Source: Nemertoderma westbladi (taxonomy: Eukaryota; Xenacoelomorpha; Nemertodermatida; Nemertodermatidae). Taken from it: a DNA stretch of 64,000 bases. This document shows, piece by piece, positions 43,245 through 55,158 of this stretch. The stretch lies in the NCBI GenBank assembly GCA_032718475.1, contig JAUCBJ010008178.1, forward strand, positions 1 through 64,000, in the 5' to 3' direction. Position numbers and translations under genes: made by a program. Position 1 is the first letter of the stretch; the number at the start of each line of letters is the position of its first letter. The notes under the pieces are model-generated. The model was not told the origin of the DNA. It made no database searches and saw nothing but the letters and a program-made list of their open reading frames with translations.

Positions 43245-43815
43245 TAGCAGAACTGCCTAATACTCAATTGTAGTGAATATCAACTTCTCTTACTCCTATT
43301 GTACTGATATTAGTATCATTCGAACCGCAATGGTCGATTTAGTGTGTGTTGACATCATCAAAACAACGCTAGAGTTATTACTTCTCGAGATATCGGTCAA
43401 AATGTGAGCGCTGGCTTAACCTAAATTACACTAGGTAAGCTAGTTAATGCAATATATCACCATATCACTAAAAATCAGACATCGACATAAATAATAGACT
43501 TAGGGAATATGCTTATTTGAACCGCAATGGTCGAATTAGTAGTTGTAGACTCTATCAAAACAATAGTATAAAAAAATTGATATTTTTTGTGATATTGTGA
43601 TATATTGATAATGAATTGCTGAAGTTATGTGCTCATTTATGTGAATCGCGCTCACATTTTGACCGATATCTCGAGAAGCAATAACTCGACCATTGTTTTG
43701 ATGGTGTCTACCCCCACTAAATCGACCATTGCGGTTTGAATGATACTAATATCAATGCAATAGCAGTACGGTAAGTTGACTTCACTACAATTGATTATAT
43801 TAGCCAGTTTGCTAA
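43245..43815. mobile_element. MITE-like element with about 165-bp imperfect inverted arms
   Basis: The left arm (about 43245-43415) and right arm (about 43640-43815, reverse complement) share CAATTGTAGTGAA, GATATTAGTATCATTC, CCGCAATGGTCGATTTAGTG and CTCGAGATATCGGTCAAAAT plus GTGAGCGC. A third partial copy of the CCGCAATGGTCGA segment lies at about 43517-43565. No coding sequence. Confidence 0.65.
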
Positions 43816-43882
43816 TATAATATTAATATTATTTAATATTTAATTTATTTAATTACTTTAACTACTTAAACTATTAATTTAA

Positions 43883-46800
43883 CTACTCCTATCTGCTACC
43901 CGAAGGTAGGGGTGGGCGCTAGTCCTATCTGCTACCCGTAGGTAGGGGTGGGCGCTACTCCTATCTGCTACCCGAAGGTAGGGATGGGCGCTACTCCTAT
44001 CTGCTACCCGAAGGTAGGGATGGGCGCTACTCCTATCTGCTACCCAAAGGTAGGGGTGCGCACTATGCCTATCTGCTACCCGAATGTAGGGGTGGGCGCA
44101 TACTCCTATCTGCTACCCGAAGGTAGGGGTGGGCGCTACTCCTATCTGCTACCCGAAGGTAGGGGTGGGCGCTACTCCTATCTGCTACCCGAAGGTAGGG
44201 GTGGCCGCTACTCCTATCTGCTACCCGAAGGTAGGGGTGGGCGCTACTCCTATCTGCTATCATAAGGTAGGGGTGGGTGCTGCTCCTATCTGCTACCCGA
44301 AGGTTGGGGTGGGCGCTACTCCTATCTGCAAACCGAGGGTAGGGGTGGGCGCTTCTCCTATCTGCAAACCGAGGGTAGGGGTGGGCGCTACTCCTATCTG
44401 CTACACGAAGGTAGGGGTAGGCGCTACTCCTATCTGCTACCCGAAGATAGGGGTGGGCGCTACTCCTATCTGCAAACCGAGGGTAGGGGTGGGCGCTACT
44501 CCTATCTGCTACACGAAGGTAGGGGTAGGCGCTACTCCTATCTGCTACCCGAAGATAGGGGTGGTCGCTACTCCTATCTGCTACACGTAGGTAGGGGTAG
44601 GCGCTACTCCTATCTGCTACCCGAAGATAGGGGTGGGCGCTACTCCTATCTGCAAACCGAGGGTAGGGGTGGGCGCTACTCCTATCTGCTACACGAAGGT
44701 AGGGGTAGGCGCTACTCCTATCTGCTACCCGAAGGTAGGGGTGGGCGCTACTCCTATCTGCTCCCCGAGGGTAGGGGTGTGCGCTAACCCTATCTGCTAC
44801 CCGAAGGTTGGGGTGGGCGCTACTCCTATCTGCAAAACGAAGGTAGGGGTGGGCGCAACTCCTATCTGCAAACCGAGGGGGGTTTGGGCGCTACTCCTAT
44901 CTGCAAACCGAAGATAGGGGTGGGCGCCAACCCTATCTGCTACACGAAGGTAGGTGTGGTCGCTACTTCTATCTGATACCCGAAGGTACGGGTGGACGCT
45001 ACTCCTATCTGCTACCCGAGGGTAGGGGTGGGCGCTACTCCTATCTGCTACCCGAAGGTAGGGGTGGGTGCTACTCCTATCTGCTACCCGAATGTATGGG
45101 TGGGCGCTACTCCTATGTGCTACCCGAAGGTAGGGGTGGGCGCTACTCCTATCTGCTACCCGAAGATAGGGGTGGGCGCCAACCCTATCTGCTACACGAA
45201 GGTAGGTGTGGTCGCTACTTCTATCTGATACCCGAAGGTACGGGTGGACGCTACTCCTATCTGCTACCCGAGGGTAGGGGTGGGCGCTACTCCTATCTGC
45301 TACCCGAAGGTAGGGGTGGGTGCTACTCCTATCTGCTACCCGAATGTATGGGTGGGCGCTACTCCTATGTGCTACCCGAAGGTAGGGGGGGCGCTACTCC
45401 TATCTGCTACCCGAAGTTAGGGGTGGGCGCTACTCCTATCTGCTAACCGAGGGTAGGGATGGGCGCTACTCCTATCTGCTACCCGAAGGTAGGGGTGGGC
45501 GCTACTCCTATCTGCTACCCGAAGGTAGGGGTGGGCGCTACTCCTATGTGCTACCCGAAGGTAGGGTTGGGCGCTACTCCTATCTGCTAGCCGAAGGTAG
45601 GGGTGGGCGCTACTCCTATCTGTTACCCGAAGGTATGGGTGGCTGCTACTCCTATCTGCTACCCGAGGGTAGGGATGGGCGCTACTCCTATCTGCTACCC
45701 GAAGGTAGGGGTGGGCGCTACTCCTATCTGCTACCCGAAGGTAGGGGTGGGCGCTACTCCTATGTGCTACCCGAAGGTAGGGTTGGGCGCTACTCCTATC
45801 TGCTACCCGAATGTCGGGGTGGGCGTTACTCCTATCTGTTACACGAGGGTAAGGGGTGGGCGCTACTGCTATCTGCTACCCGAATGTATGGGTGGGCGCT
45901 ACTCCTATGTGCTACCCGAAGGTAGGGGTGGGCGCTACTCCTATCTGCTACCCGAAGATAGGGGTGGGCGCCAACCCTATCTGCTACACGAAGGTAGGTG
46001 TGGTCGCTACTTCTATCTGATACCCGAAGGTACGGGTGGACGCTACTCCTATCTGCTACCCGAGGGTAGGGGTGGGCGCTACTCCTATCTGCTACCCGAA
46101 GATAGGGGTGGGCGCTACTCCTATCTGCAAACCGAGGGTAGGGGTGGGCGCTACTCCTATCTGCTACACGAAGGTAGGGGTAGGCGCTACTCCTATCTGC
46201 TACCCGAAGGTAGGGGTGGGCGCTACTCCTATCTGCTCCCCGAGGGTAGGGGTGTGCGCTAACCCTATCTGCTACCCGAAGGTTGGGGTGGGCGCTACTC
46301 CTATCTGCAAAACGAAGGTAGGGGTGGGCGCAACTCCTATCTGCAAACCGAGGGGGGTTTGGGCGCTACTCCTATCTGCAAACCGAAGATAGGGGTGGGC
46401 GCCAACCCTATCTGCTACACGAAGGTAGGTGTGGTCGCTACTTCTATCTGATACCCGAAGGTACGGGTGGACGCTACTCCTATCTGCTACCCGAGGGTAG
46501 GGGTGGGCGCTACTCCTATCTGCTACCCGAAGGTAGGGGTGGGTGCTACTCCTATCTGCTACCCGAATGTATGGGTGGGCGCTACTCCTATGTGCTACCC
46601 GAAGGTAGGGGTGGGCGCTACTCCTATCTGCTACCCGAAGATAGGGGTGGGCGCCAACCCTATCTGCTACACGAAGGTAGGTGTGGTCGCTACTTCTATC
46701 TGATACCCGAAGGTACGGGTGGACGCTACTCCTATCTGCTACCCGAGGGTAGGGGTGGGCGCTACTCCTATCTGCTACCCGAAGGTAGGGGTGGGTGCTA

Positions 46801-48349
46801 CTCCTATCTGCTACCCGAATGTATGGGTGGGCGCTACTCCTATGTGCTACCCGAAGGTAGGGGGGGCGCTACTCCTATCTGCTACCCGAAGTTAGGGGTG
46901 GGCGCTACTCCTATCTGCTAACCGAGGGTAGGGATGGGCGCTACTCCTATCTGCTACCCGAAGGTAGGGGTGGGCGCTACTCCTATCTGCTACCCGAAGG
47001 TAGGGGTGGGCGCTACTCCTATGTGCTACCCGAAGGTAGGGTTGGGCGCTACTCCTATCTGCTAGCCGAAGGTAGGGGTGGGCGCTACTCCTATCTGTTA
47101 CCCGAAGGTATGGGTGGCTGCTACTCCTATCTGCTACCCGAGGGTAGGGATGGGCGCTACTCCTATCTGCTACCCGAAGGTAGGGGTGGGCGCTACTCCT
47201 ATCTGCTACCCGAAGGTAGGGGTGGGCGCTACTCCTATGTGCTACCCGAAGGTAGGGTTGGGCGCTACTCCTATCTGCTACCCGAATGTCGGGGTGGGCG
47301 TTACTCCTATCTGTTACACGAGGGTAAGGGGTGGGCGCTACTGCTATCTGCTACCCGAGGGTTTGGGTGGGCGCTACTCCTATCTGCTACCCGAAGGTAG
47401 GGGTGGGCGCTACTCCTATGTGCTACCCGAAGGTAGGGTTGGGCGCTACTCCTATCTGCTACCCGAATGTCGGGGTGGGCGTTACTCCTATCTGTTACAC
47501 GAGGGTAAGGGGTGGGCGCTACTGCTATCTGCTACCCGAGGGTTTGGGTGGGCGCTACTCCTATCTGCTACCCGAAGGTAGGGGTGGGCGCTACTCCTAT
47601 GTGCTAACCGAAGGTAGGGTTGGGCGCTACTCCTATCTGCTACCCGAATGTCGGGGTGGGCGTTACTCCTATCTGTTACACGAGGGTAAGGGGTGGGCGC
47701 TACTCCTATCTGCTACCCGAAGGTAGGGTTGGGCGCTACTCCTATCTGCTACCCGAATGTCGGGGTGGGCGTTACTCCTATCTGTTACACGAGGGTAAGG
47801 GGTGGGCGCTACTGCTATCTGCTACCCGAAGGTAGGGGTGGGCGCTACTCCTATCTGCTACCCGAAGGTAGGGGTGGGCGCTACTCCTATGTGCTACCCG
47901 AAGGTAGGGTTGGGCGCTACTCCTATCTGCTACCCGAATGTCGGGGTGGGCGTTACTCCTATCTGTTACACGAGGGTAAGGGGTGGGCGCTACTCCTATG
48001 TGCTACCCGAAGGTAGGGTTGGGCGCTACTCCTATCTGCTACCCGAATGTCGGGGTGGGCGTTACTCCTATCTGTTACACGAGGGTAAGGGGTGGGCGCT
48101 ACTCCTATCTGCTACCCGAAGGTAGGGGTGGGCGCTACTCCTATCTGCTAGCCGAAGGTAGGGCGAGGTGTGGGCGCTACTCCTATCTGCTAGCCGAAGG
48201 TAGGGCGAGGGGTGGGCGCTTCTCCTATCTGTTACCCGAAGGTAGGGCGAGGTGTGGGCGCTACTCCTATCTGCTAGCCGAAGGTAGGGCGAGGGGTGGG
48301 CGCTACTCCTATCTGCTACCCGACGGTAGGGGTGGGCGCTACTCCTATC
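43883..48349 (+). repeat. 36-bp minisatellite, about 124 units, with higher-order structure
   Basis: The unit is GGTAGGGGTGGGCGCTACTC then CTATCTGCTACCCGAA. Because 36 is a multiple of 3, two plus frames stay open for long stretches (GRGGRYSYLLPE or VGVGATPICYPK), producing many false ORFs. A block of about 1.3 kb at about 44605-45880 recurs almost unchanged at about 46080-47355 (offset 1475 bp). Shorter blocks recur near 47.3-48.1 kb, and four units near 48160-48300 carry an extra GCGAG(G/T). The plus strand is G-rich. Confidence 0.97.
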
Positions 48350-48355
48350 CCTTGT

Positions 48356-48486
48356 TTTGCTCCTAGTAATTTAACTGGTACTCATTTTATCGTCCCCAGT
48401 AGTGGATGAAAGGCTGACGGGGCTGAACCTACAACAAATATATTGCAGGCCCGTCTCTCAACCAACTGATCTACCACGTATTCCAG
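48356..48486 (-). mobile_element. tRNA-derived SINE
   Basis: The minus strand has a pol III A box TAGATCAGTTGG (48473-48462) and B box GGTTCAGCCCC (48429-48419) about 33 bp apart, as in tRNA heads. It continues with CCTTTCATCCACTACTGGGG and CGATAAAATGAGTACCAGTT (48397-48367), a tail I recall from tRNA-derived SINEs of molluscs and other marine animals. The head does not fold as a full tRNA, so it is not a tRNA gene. Its 3' end abuts the 36-bp minisatellite. Confidence 0.75.
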
Positions 48487-48627
48487 TTTAATTAAACTTA
48501 CTAAAGACTAAAAATAAATTGTAAAAGTACAATAAATATTATAATTATCAAATTATATATCAAAAACTATGAGATTTTTAAAAAAATCATGCAGAAACAC
48601 TTTTCGTAAACCACACTGGTATAAATA

Positions 48628-48833
48628 TCACAAACCTTCAACGTTTAAGAATTGACGCATCCTGATTGCGTCTGTTTCATCGAGTTGCAATTTAAGATGG
48701 ATGTGGAGCCTAGCCACATGGAATGCGCGAGTTATCCTTTGTTGAAAGATTTTCGTGCTGAGAGTGTAGAGGATGGGATTAAATGCTGAGTTTATAGGCA
48801 GAACAAACACGGCTATCCAGGAATACAAGGAAT
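48628..48833 (-). CDS. LGR receptor last exon: TM7 and cytoplasmic tail
   Basis: Acceptor TTTTTTACACAG precedes 48833. Encodes NSLYSWIAVFVLPINSAFNP, ILYTL and a short tail ending FLNVEGL, stop TGA at 48630-48628. Confidence 0.85.
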
Positions 48834-50952
48834 CTGTGTAAAAAAGATAATTGTATTTAATTATTTACTCGAATGTATTTGATAAGGATAGTGCAGGGTA
48901 GTGCGATAAATAAATAATGTATTGGTTATTAAAGACCGGTATCCGGAATGGTTACTAAATGGTGCTTACTAAATGGTGCTGCTTACTAAATGGTGCTTAC
49001 TAAATGGTGCTTACTAAATGGTGCTTACTAAATGGTGCTTACTAAAAGGTGGATATTTGAAATTACGGAGGGGCATGTTAAATGATTCGATTCGACTCCA
49101 TGTACCAAACCGTCTACCGGTATGCCTACTGCCTACCTCATTAGGATAAATTTTAATAACATATTTTGTGCCGCTTTGTGACAAATATAACATTTTATAG
49201 AAAAACTAAAAAATCATATTATTAGAACAGATAAGGGGCCAAAATTATAGGAAACAATACAACGGCTGGATAGTTGCTATATTGCGCATCGAAACCCATT
49301 ATCGCTTCAAACAGTCTTCCGCTCTGGGAAAACAAATATCAGATAACACGCGTTTGTTAAATGGCTCGCAATTATAATTCGCCCCAACAGGGGAGACTTC
49401 GAAGTCGTCAAAATCCGACCTTATTCAGGTTAAAATCAATAACAGCTGTACTCCCAATAATATAACTGTATCCTGTTCTATTGAGTTTCGTTTATTGTTT
49501 TGGTTAGAAAAACGTTCCATTGTAACATGTTCCTTTTCCTTAATTTATAATTTTAAATGAGACGAGATATTACATTACATAGCTAAGGACAGGACAATTG
49601 GCCCCCGGACAATTGCCCCCGTACTATTGCCCCCCGGACAATCGCCCCCCGGAGAAAATAGTTGAATTTAATAGTTGATAGTTGATTGAAGTTAATAGCC
49701 ATAAACGCATCTCACTGTAAGATAAATTAAACGATACTAATAGCTATTATTAATTCTGTAATAATAACTATAAACTGTAACGGCCCGGCAACCAGTACCA
49801 AGTACCAGTCAGTACTCGGAATCATAATTGTTGGCGTGGAGGGAAATTTAAAAACTGAAAGAGGAATCCCTTTTTTAGTAATTTATTAAACACATTACTT
49901 ACTCGGTATAGTTATTGAAGAGAGCGCCAATAATTTTACTATAGCTATAGGTAGCCAGCATAGACAGTCTGTTATGACTATAACAAGGAATCGTTTAACG
50001 AAAGAATAATCACCGCTGATTCGGATGTTAGGACAGACAGTTCGAGTCCGTTTAATACCGCGGTACATCCCAAAATAGCAGAATATAATAACCATAAAGG
50101 ATACCGAGTTAATACCGAGGAATACTACAGCAGAATAAATCCAACCCTTTGCGAAAGGGTCTGTAATGTGGAGTGGGAAGCAGACCCCGTTGCTACCGTA
50201 GAACTCGCCGAACGTAGACGGGGCTACAATCGGTAGTACCGCTAGCAACAGGCCGAGGATCCACAGACTGGCTACAGCGCATATAGTCTGCCAGTAACTC
50301 GAACGTTTTGTGAAATACGGGAAAACAATGACGAAGAAACGCTCCACTGCCATAAAGGTAAGTATGAGTACTGAGACCTCCGTGGAAACCATAGCTAACA
50401 TTCCTAAAAGAAACAGTAACAAAATATTGAGAATGTATCATATCAATTTTAGTTGGAACCAAAAAACATAAAATTGTCGGTGCTGAGTCCGAAAATGGCA
50501 AAATATTTCAAAATTTAGGGTGTTTGATGGTCTTTTTTGGTGTCAAATGTGGAGCTTCACCAATATTACAAATTTTCAATTTTTGCGCCAAAATTACAAA
50601 AGTTACCATAACTCTAGAACTAAACAACTTCTTCGAGAAACTGATTTATTTCAGATTCGGAGTTACCATAAAATTTTACATCGGAAAAAAAATATGATGA
50701 AAAAAGACAGGAGGGGGTGCCCTCCCCCTTAACTGTTGGCCAAAAAATTACAGATATACAATAAATAATAATGGTTGCCTAGCCATAACACAATATTGAA
50801 ATTAGTATGAGAAGCCTGTTGAAAGAGCTTACCAGTGGCCTGGCATTCCCATGACGACAGCCACATTCTGGCGTACTTATGATAGTGGTCTCTGTATAGT
50901 ACGTCACGCGTACCAATAGCCAGTAGATAAACACCCATTAGCAGATCAGATG
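48628..50952 (-). CDS. Relaxin-receptor-like LGR GPCR, last three coding exons
   Basis: Three minus-strand exons join in frame: 50952-50833, 50403-49903 and 48833-48628, each with AG acceptors, GTAAG donors and phase-1 joins. They encode transmembrane helices 2 to 7 of a rhodopsin-class receptor closest, from memory, to RXFP/type-C LGR proteins: ASDLLMGVYLLAIGTRD, AMVSTEVSVLILTFMAVERF, GSNGVCFPLH in extracellular loop 2, DCLCWLPIAIVKLLALSS in TM6 and LPINSAFNPILYTLSTKIF in TM7. The usual DRY is ERF, common in this subfamily. The protein would signal through G proteins at the plasma membrane; the ligand is likely an insulin/relaxin-like peptide. TM1 and any leucine-rich-repeat exons must lie upstream (above 50952), and I did not find them within the window. 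Confidence 0.88.
48950..49048 (+). repeat. 14-bp microsatellite TGGTGCTTACTAAA
   Basis: About seven copies, the first lacking GC and one with an extra GCT. It lies in the intron between the last two receptor exons. Confidence 0.9.
49049..49429. other. Receptor intron sequence, nothing recognised
   Basis: AT-rich; no coding or repeat signal seen. Confidence 0.4.
49430..49580 (+). repeat. Dispersed repeat copy (CTGTAACCTGCTCC family)
   Basis: Shares AATAACAGCTG, CCTGTTCT.TTG.GTTT, GTTTATTGTTT(T)GGTTA and GAGACGAGATATTA-like words with the copy at 54270-54460. Confidence 0.55.
49593..49655 (+). repeat. Short GGACAATTGCCCCC minisatellite
   Basis: Four units of the same sequence as at 232-450 and 1541-1760, here in a receptor intron right after a dispersed-repeat copy. 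Confidence 0.85.
49903..50403 (-). CDS. LGR receptor exon: TM3 to TM6
   Basis: 501-nt exon; the acceptor TTTCTTTTAG precedes 50403 and the donor GTAAGT begins at 49902. It contains STEVSVLILTFMAVERFF (TM3), the extracellular-loop Cys in GVCFPLH, and the CWLP motif of TM6. Open throughout. Confidence 0.88.
50833..50952 (-). CDS. LGR receptor exon: TM2 and extracellular loop 1
   Basis: 120-nt exon; acceptor CTTTTAG before 50952 and donor GTAAGC at 50832-50827. Encodes ASDLLMGVYLLAIGTRD and RMWLSSWECQATG, including the conserved Cys at the top of TM3. Confidence 0.82.
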
Positions 50953-51351
50953 CTAAAAGTAAAAGTTTAAATAGGGAGTTAATGTAATACAACATTATAT
51001 CAGTTGGTAAAACTCCAAACAAACTAAAAAACATGCTAAATACTGCAGGATATGTATAATTTACATTTTGTAATGTTAATCAGGAATTCTGACAATTTTT
51101 GTTTTTCTTTAATTTTTTAGGTGAGGGGGATTCCAAAAATAGGCGTTTGTGTATGTGCGTGCATATTACCTACACATTATAATTTAAACGGAATCACACG
51201 GTTTCGTGATTTCCGGGATCGGGATTATCACTCTCGGGAACCCGTTTTTCGGGATTGCAATTTTCGATTAAATTCCTAACGTTAATAATATGTGGCGGGT
51301 TTTGGGTAACACTCACATTATCTTACACTTCTGAAATATTAGTAAGATAAG
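50953..51351. other. Upstream receptor intron, nothing recognised
   Basis: No exon with TM1 or leucine-rich-repeat features seen. Contains a GC-richer patch near 51200-51250 with repeated CGGGAT words. Confidence 0.4.
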
Positions 51352-53785
51352 ATCTCTGGAAATGGATTGTTTTCGGCTGGAACCCAGTTCAAGAAGCGAA
51401 CTGGAAAGCTATGGACTCATAGTGGACCCAGTGGTCACAAGTCCCAGATAGACCATAATCTGTTTCGTAGGAAATACAGGAGCTCTATACAAGACTAATG
51501 CATTTACACTTCGACCCCTCTCCAGTGATCACCGCCTTATTGTGGCCAAGGTAAGACTTAGTCTGCGTGCTAGCAGAACAACGAAATCTGCCTTGCCGCG
51601 GCATGACTGGTCCTCTCTGTTGCAACAGCCAAGTGTGAGATCCAGCTTCACACTACAGCTGTGCAACAGGTATGAGGCTCTTGCCTCTGATGCGGCAGAT
51701 CACTGTGAGGGCTATACTGCCTTTACAGAAGCAGTTAAGTTAGCAGCTGCAGAAACAGTCCCTGTATACCCTCGAAACAGGAAAAGGGCCCCCTGGACTG
51801 ACAACAAAATTCAGAAGTGCCGAAATGACCTTCATAAGGCACAGAAAGAGTCCCGACTCAAACAGACTACAGCGGCCAAGAATGCAGTTAAGGCTGCATC
51901 TAGGTCCCTGAACAGGCAGTACTCTGTTAATCTACAGGAGCTAATAAACCGACAGGTTGATGCCATCAATGATGCTGACGACAGCAGGCAATCATCCCTG
52001 GCATGGAAATCAATCAATCTGCTTACTGGGCGGAAAAGCCAACCAACCACCAAGGTTAAGGCTGAATCACCAGCCGATCGCCTCAATGGTTGGAAAGCCC
52101 ACTTTGAAAAGCTCCTCAATAATGACAGGGTATTGCCTGATAACTTTATAGAAGTCAAAGTGTCTGAGTCTGTACTCCCAGATATTCCCATTGGCGATAT
52201 CTCCTTTGCAGAAGTGAAGGCTGCTGCAAAGAGCATTAAGAACAATCGTGCCAGTGGAGTAGATGGTGTTCCCCCTGAGGTCTTTAAAATACCTGAGTGT
52301 TTAAAGCTCATCTATCCCATCATAGTAGACATGTACCGAACAACAAGAGTCCCACAAGAAATGAAAACAAATAAGTTGGTGCCAGTTCCCAAGAAGGGCA
52401 ACCTAACACTCTATGGTTCTTTTCGGGGAATCTCATTGATCTCGATTGCTGCAAAGCTATACAATAGGATTCTATTAAATCGCATCAGGGATCCCATTGA
52501 GAGACTGCTCCGTGGAAATCAGAATGGTTTCCGTAAAGGTCGTGGTACCATGGAGCCCATTTTGGCACTTAGAAGAATAATTGAAGAATTATCAAAAAAG
52601 AAAGACAGGCATCTGGCTGTTATCTTTGTTGACTTCTTCAAGGCCTTTGATTCAGTCTCTCGCTCACGTATGTTCAGCATACTTTCATTATATGGGATTC
52701 CTGATGAAATTATTGCAGCAATCAGATCAGTATACGATGGTTCGACAACATTTGTGTCTACTGTTGACGGTGACACAGAACCATTTGAAGTGTTATGGGG
52801 CGTCCTCCAAGGAGACACACTTGCACCATTCTTGTTCATTATTGTGGTTGACTATGTTCTACGCATGTCCTTAGATCATCATAATGATGATGGGGTGATG
52901 ATAAATCCACCTACTGGCTCCAGAAGTCGAGGAAATCCTGCCAAGTACCTAACTGATCTAGACTTTGCTGATGACTTAGGAGTACTCTCAGAATCATTAG
53001 AGGGAGCCCAACGGCTCCTCAGCTCATTAGAACATGCTGCTTCTAGTGTTGGTCTTTTTATTAACTCCAGAAAGACCAAAATTCTGACCGTTAACTTTGA
53101 AAGTCCTCAGCAAGTCTCTGATCGGATAAGCATAAGCTCAAAGGATGGTATGCTTGAGCATGTGGACGACTTCTGTTACCTGGGATCATGGATCCGGAAG
53201 TCAGGTGAGGACCTTCGAATACGAAAGGGGAAGGCATGGGCAGCCTTGAATAGGCTTTCCAGGATTTGGAAGTCACCGAGAATTAATCGGAAACTTAAGG
53301 TCCGATTATTTAGAGCAGCAGTAGTTCCAGTACTCCTCTACGGGAGTCCATGCTGGGCTCTAACTGCTGAAGACACCAAATCTCTGGATGGCACATTCAC
53401 AAGAATGCTACACCGGGTTCATTGTGTCAAGTACAATGCACACATCTCCAACCAGAGACTATATAACATTGGAGGTGTCTCATTGGTTCCCCCAAGCTTG
53501 ACACTAGAACAAAATCGCCTCCGCTTTGCAGGACATTGCTTTCGCCGTGAGGACCAGCCAGTGCATAATCTTGTACTTTGGCAGCCTCATGGAGTGAATA
53601 AGCATGGTGGACAGCCCATGACTTTCTTGAGACGCATCTTAAAGGACACTGGCCTTGAAGATGCGGATGATCTAGCAAATGTCATGGGTGATAGGGAGTT
53701 GTGGCGGCGCAATTTTGTTGACAAGCCGGCACAGCATTCTTAAAAATGCAGCTGCAATGCAGCATGCCGATCCTAGTAGTAGTAG
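51352..53785 (+). mobile_element. Long LINE family A copy, 5'-truncated
   Basis: Starts inside the endonuclease (ATCTCTGGAAATGG) and runs to a (TAG)n tail at 53785. A small deletion near 51500 shifts the endonuclease frame. From 51542 a 733-codon frame is open to 53743, containing the end of endonuclease, full RT with FADD, and the C-terminal domain. It is about 98% identical in protein to the 25.4-28.7 kb copy. No target duplication found. It lies in or beyond the receptor gene's upstream intron. Confidence 0.9.
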
Positions 53786-54269
53786 TTTGAGTAGACACCT
53801 TCAAAACAAGCATAGTGTTTTTTAGTGTATTTGTCAATTCAATATTGCATCGAGGCGCTAATGTTGACTTGTGCCGGGCATCCCATTCACCAGTTTTCTG
53901 CAATATCTCAAAAACTATGCGGTCTATGATTTTTGACTTGAAGTTGATCGTCACAAAACTGGGAATATGACTCACTTGCGCCAAGGGTGGGAACTGCAGA
54001 ACTGGCCATGTGCCTGTGGAAATATTTCCTGTCATCCCCAAATCAAAATTTTGGTATCTATCGAAGTTTGGTCCATTTGATGACATCTGATGTGCGAACT
54101 GAGTTGAAATTCGGAAAAACGTTTTTTGGACCTCCCTACCCTACAGCCCAGCCCCATGCAGCCATCACCCTTAATTCGGGTTCTGTAAAGTCCCAAATCC
54201 CAATCTCAGATAGGGGGGTGGCTTTCGATGATCGACGCAATAAAAATCATCCCACTCCAAGGGAAATTC
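53786..54269. other. Unassigned noncoding sequence
   Basis: No conserved frame or repeat recognised in this stretch. Confidence 0.4.
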
Positions 54270-54483
54270 GAAGCAAATAACAGAACAGCTGATTACTCTC
54301 AATCTCAAAGATAAAACTGTTACCTGTTCTGTTGTGTTTAGTTTATTGTTTGGTTAAAATAACGTGCCACTGTCTGACTGTATGTAACCTGCCAGCCTGC
54401 CCCTTTACCTAAATTGAGAATTTAACATTGAGGCGGGATATTAATGGGATTTGCATCCAGTCCCCCCCCCCCCCCCCCCCCCC
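54270..54483 (+). repeat. Dispersed repeat copy ending in 22 C
   Basis: Homologous to 49430-49580 (ACCTGTTCTGTTGTGTTTAG, GTTTATTGTTTGGTTA, GAGGCGGGATATTAA). It runs into a poly(C) tract at 54462-54483. Another partial copy, GCCACTGTAACCTGCTCCTTT, is at about 54635-54655. Confidence 0.5.
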
Positions 54484-54699
54484 TGTCTCCACAATATCCT
54501 TTAATTCGTGTTGCTTAATGCTCTTGTTAAAGTTGAGTTCCTTATTAATCCATCGCTCTCCCTTTATTATATTAATGTACCGTCCCTATTTCGTTGAGCC
54601 GGCATTTTGAGCCTCACCTCGTCGTTAAAACACCGCCACTGTAACCTGCTCCTTTCTCTAAATGTTTTTAATTTAATTTAAGTAATTTCTAAAACCCTC

Positions 54700-55088
54700 T
54701 GAACATCTAGTCTATTGTGTTTGCGGTCAATTTGTACCATTGACTCTAAAACGTACCCACATTCACATACCGGTACCGGTACCTTAACTTAAATCATACC
54801 CGATATACGGGTACCGGTACGTTTTAACTAGGTTACGTTTTTTTAACCTGCAACCAGTTAGATTTAGTCAGGCGTCCTGCGTCAACCCTAATTACTCAAT
54901 TAAAACTGTCGTGTAACCCTAATTCTTATCACAATAGGATTGCAATAAATTCACATTATTGCCGGGAATGCCCTTAATCCAGTAATGTCCCAACATAAAT
55001 TCCTTCAGAACCCTTACTGTACCGGTCTGGTATGCATATAACTTACAGCCGGTAAAATATTCACAATAATTTTGTTTTGTTATTTTAG
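54700..55088. other. Noncoding, ACCGGT-rich palindromic stretch
   Basis: Repeated ACCGGTACCGGTACC words at 54773-54822 form palindromes; nothing else recognised. Confidence 0.4.
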
Positions 55089-55158
55089 TGTTGTTAAGGA
55101 GGAAATTACAGAGGATGACATGAAACTCCCATGTTTTAATGGTCGAGTTGTTTCCTGG
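55089..55158 (+). CDS. Possible isolated 70-nt coding exon
   Basis: A strong acceptor (TTTTGTTATTTTAG) and donor (TGG/GTAAGT) bracket an open frame reading [20 protein letters not shown] in part, which looks like real protein. I do not recognise the family and found no partner exons nearby, so this could be chance. Confidence 0.3.

Noticed and set aside
43883-48349. CRISPR-like array
   Set aside because: Units are contiguous without unique spacers, and the sequence is animal DNA.
43948-48366. Many long overlapping ORFs on both strands
   Set aside because: They are translations of a 36-bp minisatellite whose period is a multiple of three; periodicity alone keeps frames open.
48356-48486. Functional tRNA gene
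   Set aside because: A and B boxes are present but the arms do not pair as a tRNA, and a SINE tail follows.
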